Shown: one piece after another, positions 58,601-63,953 of the stretch | Position numbering within the stretch: the stretch's first letter is position 1 | How the letters are laid out: every line of letters begins with the position of its first letter | Source of the DNA: a virus | Direction: 5' to 3' (one strand) | IMG/VR virus record: IMGVR_UViG_3300030329_001933 | Location: 1 to 63,953 of that record | Length of the DNA stretch: 63,953 bases | The notes under the pieces: model-generated | Database searches by the model: none | The model's input: the letters and a program-made list of their open reading frames with translations, nothing else | What the model was told of the DNA's origin: nothing | Program-made: the position numbers and the translations under genes

Positions 58601-61600
58601 CTTTAACTGATAATCTTAATGCGATTACAGAACAATTAGGTGACGCAATAATAAATACGGGAGCTTTAGCTGCCAATATAGGCTCTACCTATTTTGACGA
58701 GTTAAGTATATCTGCAAATATATCTACTTTAAATGATGTGTTAAGTATTTTTGCAATACAAATTGATGGTATAACAAATACTTTACCTAATGATATAGAG
58801 AGCGTATCATCAACTACTTTAAATGATGCTGTGATTACATTAGATATCCAAGTTGACTACGCTATAACCTCTTTAAACGATGCAATATCTGCTAATAATG
58901 TTACTATTTCTGAATTAGAGAGTGACCTTGCCTCTGCTAACGATGCACTTGCTGTTGCTGAAGCTGCTACTGATGAAGCTAATACTGCTCTTACTACTGC
59001 ACAGGCTGCTTTAGATGCTGCAATTGCTGCTGGTATAGCTGACACTGATGCTCTAGAGGCTGAAGTTGTTGCTGCTGAAGCTGCTCAAGCTACTGCTGAA
59101 GCTGCTCAAGCTGCTGCCGAAGATGCTCAAGCTGCTGCTGAAGCTGCTCAAGCTGATACACAGGCTTTATTAGATGCTGCTCTAGCCCTTAACGATGCTT
59201 TAGTCGCACAAGTTGAAGTTTTAAACTCCACTATTGATACCTTACTGCAGGCAGTTAACTACGGATCAGAGAATATAACTAATGGAGGTTTCACAGAGGG
59301 GACAGACCATAAAGATGGTTGGAGTAACGATAGTGCTTGGACCGTTATAGATGGGGCCCTTTGTAGACCTTCAAATCCAGCCAACAGTTACACCCTTCTT
59401 CAGGTCCCCATTAACTTACCTGCAGGAGATTACGTTTTCTCAATAGATGTTGCACAGCACCCAGAAGAAAATATTTTACAAGGAAATATAAATCCTAAAG
59501 TCGCACAAGGAACTGACTTTTCAACAGAAGTAGAGTTAACCGATAATCCTATATCTACCTCAGGAACTCATATAACAACCCTTACTATTCCTGATGATGG
59601 TATTGATCGTAATTATTTCTGGTTTTTCACATCAAACGATTTTGTTGGGTCTATAGATAATGTCTCTCTTAGGTCTTATACTATTAGTAGTGGTACAGTA
59701 ACTCAAGAGCAGCTTGATGATTTACAGGCTGAATTAAATGAATTAGCAGCTACAAACACTCAAATTTCTAGTGACTTATATAATCTTCAAACTGAAAACG
59801 AGGCTTTAACTACTGAAAATAATGCCTTAGCAGCAGATGTAATTCTTCTTTGGAGCTATATGGATCAATTAGTTGTCAGTGTAAACAACTCTTTAGATCT
59901 TCAGCCGATGATTCTAGGTGATTTAACAGCCCAATCAGGTCTTGTAGATCAAGATTTTATTAACACCATAGTAGCTGCTTTTGAAACTACAATATTAGGC
60001 TTAAACAATACTATTGATGGCCTTAACACCACTATAGATAACCTTGAGGAGGAGTTATATGGTCCTGATCAAACGGCTAACCCTAGTAATGATGTATATA
60101 GGTTTACGATTGTTGGTAATATTCCTAGTTACCATACTGGAAATACATCCCAAGCTGCTGCAAATAATTTTCAGAACTCTCAAGGTGCTTATTGGGGATA
60201 TTGTTTAAGGGCGTTAGCTGTTTGTGGTATTACTAGTGATCACCCTACTGAAAGGTATTATAACCGTTACCACGTTAGCAATTCTGATGAAGATAGGGCA
60301 GGTATATTTTCGTTTAGCCTTGCTATACCTGGTGGTCCTTCTGGTAGTACCCCCGATGGTAACCCTATGCATTCTTCGACTAAAGGTTTTCCTGGGGCCT
60401 GGAGTCTTATAAATGGGTACAGTAGTACTCATCTAGATAATGTTATAGATCCCCGCTTTGCTATAGAAGTTCTTGGTAATAATAGTGTTATAATCACTAG
60501 AGAAACTCCAGAGGGGTATACAGAGTCGTATAAAATATCATTCCTTACAGGTAATGACCTCATGCTTACCAATACTAGTGCAGCTGATGATGAAGATAAT
60601 ACTGAAACCCCAAATAATAAATCTAGTAATGAGATTGGAAAGGCTGGGGGCTTATTAAACCCAGAGAATATAAGTGATTGGTTAGCAGCACAAACATTTA
60701 CCCATGCAGGGGAGGGTGTTACAACAGATATAACTAATGGTATTCAGGTACAGGTAGAGGTTCTTTCTGGTAGTCTTTCAGGGTTGTATTTAGACTCTGC
60801 TTACGAATCTAAGATATGGCATAGCGGAAGTGGATTAGGTGGCGGTGTTGTTATGGGCCCTGGACAACCTTATACTAATTTTCAATATACTTTAGCCGAC
60901 TTTAGCTTACCTGCTCACACGACTAGTGATTTAACGGCTAATCACCTTTACCCTGTTAAGGATGACGGATACCTTGTAGATTTTAGGTTAGATTGTTTTG
61001 TTGAGTTTTTTGCGGGGGGTACTCGATCTGCAGGCGATGAAGCATCAGAAGGAGAAGGGTCAAGATCTTATACAGGTGCCGCTAGAAGAATGTTCCAAAG
61101 CTTTACTACGGGGACTACATCTACCTCACCTATAGATTCCTCAGAGTTTGGTTGGAAGTGTATAGGCTCTTACGAGGATAAGCCTAAAGATTGCGTGTAT
61201 TATTTTATACATAGTGAGGCTGTAGAGGGTATAAAAAAGGACTGTATACTAGAGTATAACTTAATAAGAAACACTGTAGAGACTGTATACCAAGATGGTA
61301 GACCGTCAACAACAGGTAACCCTAACAATATCTTAAACTTTAGTGACAGATACCTGATAACTGGTGTTAACAAGGTTGATGACATTCTTTATTGGACTGA
61401 TGGTCTCAACAGACCTAGAAAAATAAACGTAGAGCTAGCAAAGCAAAACGAAAAAAACATCAAGAACGCTACATCGTTCCAAGATATACTATATAGAAAC
61501 AATCAAAGTAGTGTATTTATAGGGGTATCTGACAACCATGGGTTTGAGGTTGGTGACCACATATATACTCAGATTAATCAAAATAACACTTTACCTGGGG

Positions 61601-63953
61601 TAGAAGGTAATAATGGGTACACCAGAGTTACAGGTGTTATACCTAAGTTAAATGATGGTGTAACATTAAAAGTGACCGAAAATAGCCCTACTGTTGCAGT
61701 TTACGATTCTGAGGGTAACCTTACTGATGACTTTGGAGATTTGTCTGCTGGTCAGTTTATAGGGATTGAAGAGATGGTGTCTGGTGTATCAACAGACTTC
61801 CCTTACTACTACGAGGTAGAGTCTGTAAGTGGTTCTACAATTACTTTAACCACTCCGTATGGTCAGACAACAACGGAAGAGGCCCCATACGCTTACCCTC
61901 TTCAAAACCAAGATAATGCAAATGTAGGAGGGTTGATAACTGAGTGTCCTTGGGCTGGCTCTTTCTCTGCTTTACCAGGGAAAATACTTCACGCTAACCC
62001 TGAAGGAGCCTACTCTCCTTTAGTTAGTTTTGGAGATACTATAGAGAAGGCTAAGTACTTAGATGTTGTTAAACATCAACCTACACATAAGCCTACAACG
62101 GTGTTGGCTGTAGATGATAGTTTTGCTACAAATAATATCCTTGATAACGTGTTCCAGTTTAAGTACAGGTACCTACACGCTGATGAGGAGATGACATCCT
62201 ATAGCCCTATATCAGATGTATTTATTGACCCTGACTTTGCTTTAAACGCAGTAGTTAGTGCTAGTAATTACTCTAGTATGGCTAACAAGATTAGTATTAC
62301 GTATGATGACGCAACTCCTGACGTAGACACTATAGAGATTGTAGCTAGAAAGGGTAACGATGGAGAGTTCTTCCTTGTAGACACCCTTCAGAATAACTTT
62401 ATAAAATACCTTAAAAAACTAAAGAACGAGGTTATATCTAACAGTGAGTATGACTACACTGATTTAGACTCTACTTTATCCTTCTACAATAACGGTACGT
62501 ATCCTTTTGTAGATAAGGTAGACTCTAACAAGTTGTATGACGCTGTACCTAAAAAAGCTAAGTCTCAAACTATTCTATCGAATAATAGGTTGGCTTATGG
62601 TAATATTGTAGAGGGATATGATAACACTAAGATGGTGGCTTCCTCTAAGTTTACAAACGATGGAGCTGTAACTTTAACGTCTGAAAATGTTTCTATACCT
62701 GTTTTATCTGGGTGGTTAGATGATATAAGTAATTATTTTGATTTCAGTATAGGACAAAGTGTTGCAAGTCAGTTTACAATATCTGGAGGCGGTGGATACA
62801 CTAGACATACCATTAAATTTGACTTATCTAATTTATCTCTAAATTCTGATATAAATCAACAGGTAATGATAAACTACTCTTGGAACTTTAACAAGGGAGG
62901 GGTAGATAGAAATGGTTCGTACTCTACTGGTCCTGTGGATATTACTGGCTTTACAAATATAGATCAGGTAGGTTTACTTCTTCAAACCTATATAGGTGAT
63001 GACTTTGATAGCGTTGTATTTACTGGTAATAGTGGAAGTGCAATTTCTACTAATTACAATAGTAGCACGAAGGTTTTAAGAATTAGGTTTGATTATGGTC
63101 CTAATACTGGCTTAACTTATAATTTAGATAACGGAACGTTTAATCATACAAATAGCTCTAAATTCACACAGGGTGATGGTGGTTTATCATCCTTCAAAAC
63201 AGGTGCTTTCCACAACTTTGGTGTGGCCTACTTTGACGAGACAAACAGATGTTCTTTTGTCAACGTTGCTCCTGATTATAAAACCATAGATAGTGTTAAT
63301 TATAATGGTACAAGACCTTATAACCCTTTCTATACAGAAAATGGAGGTCCTGATTTAAGCACATCATCTAGTGTTAATATTAGTATATACAATAAACCTC
63401 CTGTTTGGGCAACACACTACCAGATGTATTACACAGGTAATACTACGGTGGATGAGTTTATACAGATGACGGTTGTAAACGCTATACCTGGTACTGGTAA
63501 TGATAAGCAGGTATATTTAAGCCTTCAATCCCTTAAGGGAGAAGAGTGGAGTTACAACGAGTCTAACAACTCTCAGTTAGAGTATAACTTTGTTAAGGGT
63601 GATAGGATTCGGTTTATAAGTCTTGACTCTGATAATGGTAGACGAAAGTTTACAGAGTATGTAGACTTAGAGATTGCAGGTGACGATCTTTACGTAGGCG
63701 AAGATGGGGAGCCAATTGAGGTAACAGATCCTACAACAGGCTTCTACATTAGAATAAACGACCCTGTTAACAGTGCGGTTAACACAGAGAGTGGCACTGT
63801 AGACTTGTCACACTCTGGGTTGTCAAGCGGTACAGATGGTACTGGTTATGAGAACCTTATAGTAGAAATATATAGACCTAATAAAGATATTAACGAAGAC
63901 TTAATGGTTTACTACGAGGTAGGAGATAAGTACCCTATTATAAACGCTGGTGA
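55636..63953 (+). CDS. Giant tail/stabilisation protein, N-terminal part (3,537 aa in total, continues at base 1)
   Basis: Start MAQDKRVFTGGMDKDSDPRL, like podovirus tail/stabilisation proteins. Three Ala/Glu/Gln coiled-coil stretches (about residues 591-761, 915-1207, 1355-1475) alternate with jelly-roll-like domains, for example ITNGDFTDVTTLSL and NITNGGFTEGTDHKDGW, each with an IDNV closing strand. Then propeller-like sequence follows (YWTDGLNRPRKINVE near residue 1919). Four copies of a heptad AEAAQAx are at 59074-59157. The frame is open to the end of the window and rejoins at base 1. It is probably an extended fibre or needle attached to a conserved tail core. Confidence 0.85.
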   Translation, partial: MAQDKRVFTGGMDKDSDPRLIKNGDYRHAENIRNVASSDGTSGSVENIEGTKEVTHNFPGEDVNIITTHDEGGFIDDVEPASVVYKQKIILTGREVEGYKYNFTIINHVDSNGTLATEGIDLSWDGNADGTKTTEYLYGKFGPNGSLSENITIINKGTGDLSTAHVNQETLLFSSGSPSMSAGGFILEIEIVADNPGIDFELNFVSSYSAETNQLWSSTINNQHPNGHLFIQNNGAMVLSSAYDFGVTESVNTLTSDDGSPIGDFPNQIEGVTQVLLEFEGVEPTTATDVTGTTIFSYNENADGTYNVLPFVEIGAGLFGSGDDYEFDASQNNLAEALVDKFTNFESPVLETSIGRQILLKSGRNIITGFNKSTKLNGNISSQSRNAASASSDDYYLLNSYVSTADLLPNIGPEVTLENNAYTITGQSVQADDNFFFPANIVGGKYYRIEGTLTTMVASNSIKFVAGNEKSQIFSTSSEAISFTFKAEATLSGFSFTVKNSFATDTDQIVITGLTISEYQEPNSKLQVLIQGSSRFDFNLCFGVSEEQVKQNLDSGIHPEISLPEYIEGIAARIITYTSTGTGYADLTDTQQLLLLIQELEAEIKDLQDQITNLQLDHQTELDLLNAQLAANSEEAAATIAALEAEIDSLSSQLFDLQDSYTLISGQIQDAIAASEALTADLDAAEALVASLEAELAAAEADATTDDLTIQSLQTQLALAEAAAEEAAATADTTIADLYNQIQDLEDDITSLQADVDGAVGADLITNGDFTDVTTLSLIAGSSGWRSHSDASQDSVTITDNGELSLARPASPVSGEVTGAYARNSDGTSDNIVESGKFYRLSFYIASITDKFDEPSTATISYHTGGTYIDLGEFSSGQSVVEYYQAAGTILVIKNNSSAQTVLIDNVVLEQISFATIQDFIDLENQLYTTQNLLSTSDTNLNTALQEVTDLNIDWADAYNGIINQLNPLLSSASDTLSTLENADLVQDTLTDNLNAITEQLGDAIINTGALAANIGSTYFDELSISANISTLNDVLSIFAIQIDGITNTLPNDIESVSSTTLNDAVITLDIQVDYAITSLNDAISANNVTISELESDLASANDALAVAEAATDEANTALTTAQAALDAAIAAGIADTDALEAEVVAAEAAQATAEAAQAAAEDAQAAAEAAQADTQALLDAALALNDALVAQVEVLNSTIDTLLQAVNYGSENITNGGFTEGTDHKDGWSNDSAWTVIDGALCRPSNPANSYTLLQVPINLPAGDYVFSIDVAQHPEENILQGNINPKVAQGTDFSTEVELTDNPISTSGTHITTLTIPDDGIDRNYFWFFTSNDFVGSIDNVSLRSYTISSGTVTQEQLDDLQAELNELAATNTQISSDLYNLQTENEALTTENNALAADVILLWSYMDQLVVSVNNSLDLQPMILGDLTAQSGLVDQDFINTIVAAFETTILGLNNTIDGLNTTIDNLEEELYGPDQTANPSNDVYRFTIVGNIPSYHTGNTSQAAANNFQNSQGAYWGYCLRALAVCGITSDHPTERYYNRYHVSNSDEDRAGIFSFSLAIPGGPSGSTPDGNPMHSSTKGFPGAWSLINGYSSTHLDNVIDPRFAIEVLGNNSVIITRETPEGYTESYKISFLTGNDLMLTNTSAADDEDNTETPNNKSSNEIGKAGGLLNPENISDWLAAQTFTHAGEGVTTDITNGIQVQVEVLSGSLSGLYLDSAYESKIWHSGSGLGGGVVMGPGQPYTNFQYTLADFSLPAHTTSDLTANHLYPVKDDGYLVDFRLDCFVEFFAGGTRSAGDEASEGEGSRSYTGAARRMFQSFTTGTTSTSPIDSSEFGWKCIGSYEDKPKDCVYYFIHSEAVEGIKKDCILEYNLIRNTVETVYQDGRPSTTGNPNNILNFSDRYLITGVNKVDDILYWTDGLNRPRKINVELAKQNEKNIKNATSFQDILYRNNQSSVFIGVSDNHGFEVGDHIYTQINQNNTLPGVEGNNGYTRVTGVIPKLNDGVTLKVTENSPTVAVYDSEGNLTDDFGDLSAGQFIGIEEMVSGVSTDFPYYYEVESVSGSTITLTTPYGQTTTEEAPYAYPLQNQDNANVGGLITECPWAGSFSALPGKILHANPEGAYSPLVSFGDTIEKAKYLDVVKHQPTHKPTTVLAVDDSFATNNILDNVFQFKYRYLHADEEMTSYSPISDVFIDPDFALNAVVSASNYSSMANKISITYDDATPDVDTIEIVARKGNDGEFFLVDTLQNNFIKYLKKLKNEVISNSEYDYTDLDSTLSFYNNGTYPFVDKVDSNKLYDAVPKKAKSQTILSNNRLAYGNIVEGYDNTKMVASSKFTNDGAVTLTSENVSIPVLSGWLDDISNYFDFSIGQSVASQFTISGGGGYTRHTIKFDLSNLSLNSDINQQVMINYSWNFNKGGVDRNGSYSTGPVDITGFTNIDQVGLLLQTYIGDDFDSVVFTGNSGSAISTNYNSSTKVLRIRFDYGPNTGLTYNLDNGTFNHTNSSKFTQGDGGLSSFKTGAFHNFGVAYFDETNRCSFVNVAPDYKTIDSVNYNGTRPYNPFYTENGGPDLSTSSSVNISIYNKPPVWATHYQMYYTGNTTVDEFIQMTVVNAIPGTGNDKQVYLSLQSLKGEEWSYNESNNSQLEYNFVKGDRIRFISLDSDNGRRKFTEYVDLEIAGDDLYVGEDGEPIEVTDPTTGFYIRINDPVNSAVNTESGTVDLSHSGLSSGTDGTGYENLIVEIYRPNKDINEDLMVYYEVGDKYPIINAG
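63855..63953. repeat. Right copy of 99-bp terminal direct repeat
   Basis: Exact second copy of bases 1-99. Dropping one copy gives a 63,854-bp circle. The giant gene starting at 55636 then has 10,614 bases, exactly 3,538 codons, and ends at the TAA at 2393-2395. Confidence 0.97.

Overview
The window is the complete genome of a tailed phage, probably a podovirus of a marine flavobacterium, assembled as a circle and opened inside a gene. The first and last 99 bases are identical. Removing one copy gives a circle of 63,854 bp, and a giant reading frame then runs without a break from 55636 across the junction to 2395 (3,537 codons plus stop). The host group is inferred from several things: AT-rich DNA, promoter boxes of the Bacteroidetes form TAnnTTTG, start codons without Shine-Dalgarno sequences, a protein with a type IX secretion (Por) sorting domain, and crAss-like terminase, portal and capsid genes. 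All three stop codons are used normally. No integrase, tRNA, DNA polymerase, primase or RNA polymerase was recognised.

Layout. (1) 55636-2395-16541, plus strand: the end of the virion region, with the giant tail/stabilisation protein, two internal (cargo-like) proteins and a 3,757-residue polyvalent protein built from effector-like domains, closed by a strong terminator at 16372. (2) 16538-23505, minus strand: nucleases, a nucleotide-modification-associated protein, a DnaA-domain protein, DnaB helicase, helicase loader, an SSB-like protein, a repressor-like HTH protein, a RecE-like exonuclease and an ERF annealing protein. ERF is preceded by a promoter overlapped by a perfect 9-bp inverted repeat. 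(3) 23580-30174, minus strand: about 25 small, tightly packed early genes, mostly unknown, many starting in the context ACTATG. (4) 29826-31325: a nearly gene-free block full of inverted repeats, including an H-type pseudoknot, with a strong leftward promoter. It looks like a large structured RNA, probably the leader of the early operon. (5) 31326-31861, plus: a small ORF and an HNH protein. (6) 31864-34896, minus: a MarR-like regulator followed by fibre-like proteins. (7) 34995-42911, plus: a virion protein and the lysis region (holin-like proteins, M15 endolysin). Four exported proteins are embedded here: a T9SS cargo protein, an outer-membrane barrel, a thioredoxin-fold protein and a small secreted protein. 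A tail-fibre-like protein follows. (8) 42929-55633, plus: a tandem GroES-like protein, terminase, portal, scaffold, major capsid protein, three tandem paralogues, and ring/neck proteins.

How it fits together. Leftward early transcription from about 30.87 kb would make the structured RNA, the small host-takeover proteins and then the recombination and replication set. Rightward late transcription makes the capsid and tail and packages DNA. The polyvalent protein follows the tail and cargo genes and is a good candidate for injection into the host. The exported cassette in the lysis region suggests that the phage alters the envelope or surface of the infected flavobacterium, using the host's own Sec and T9SS machinery.
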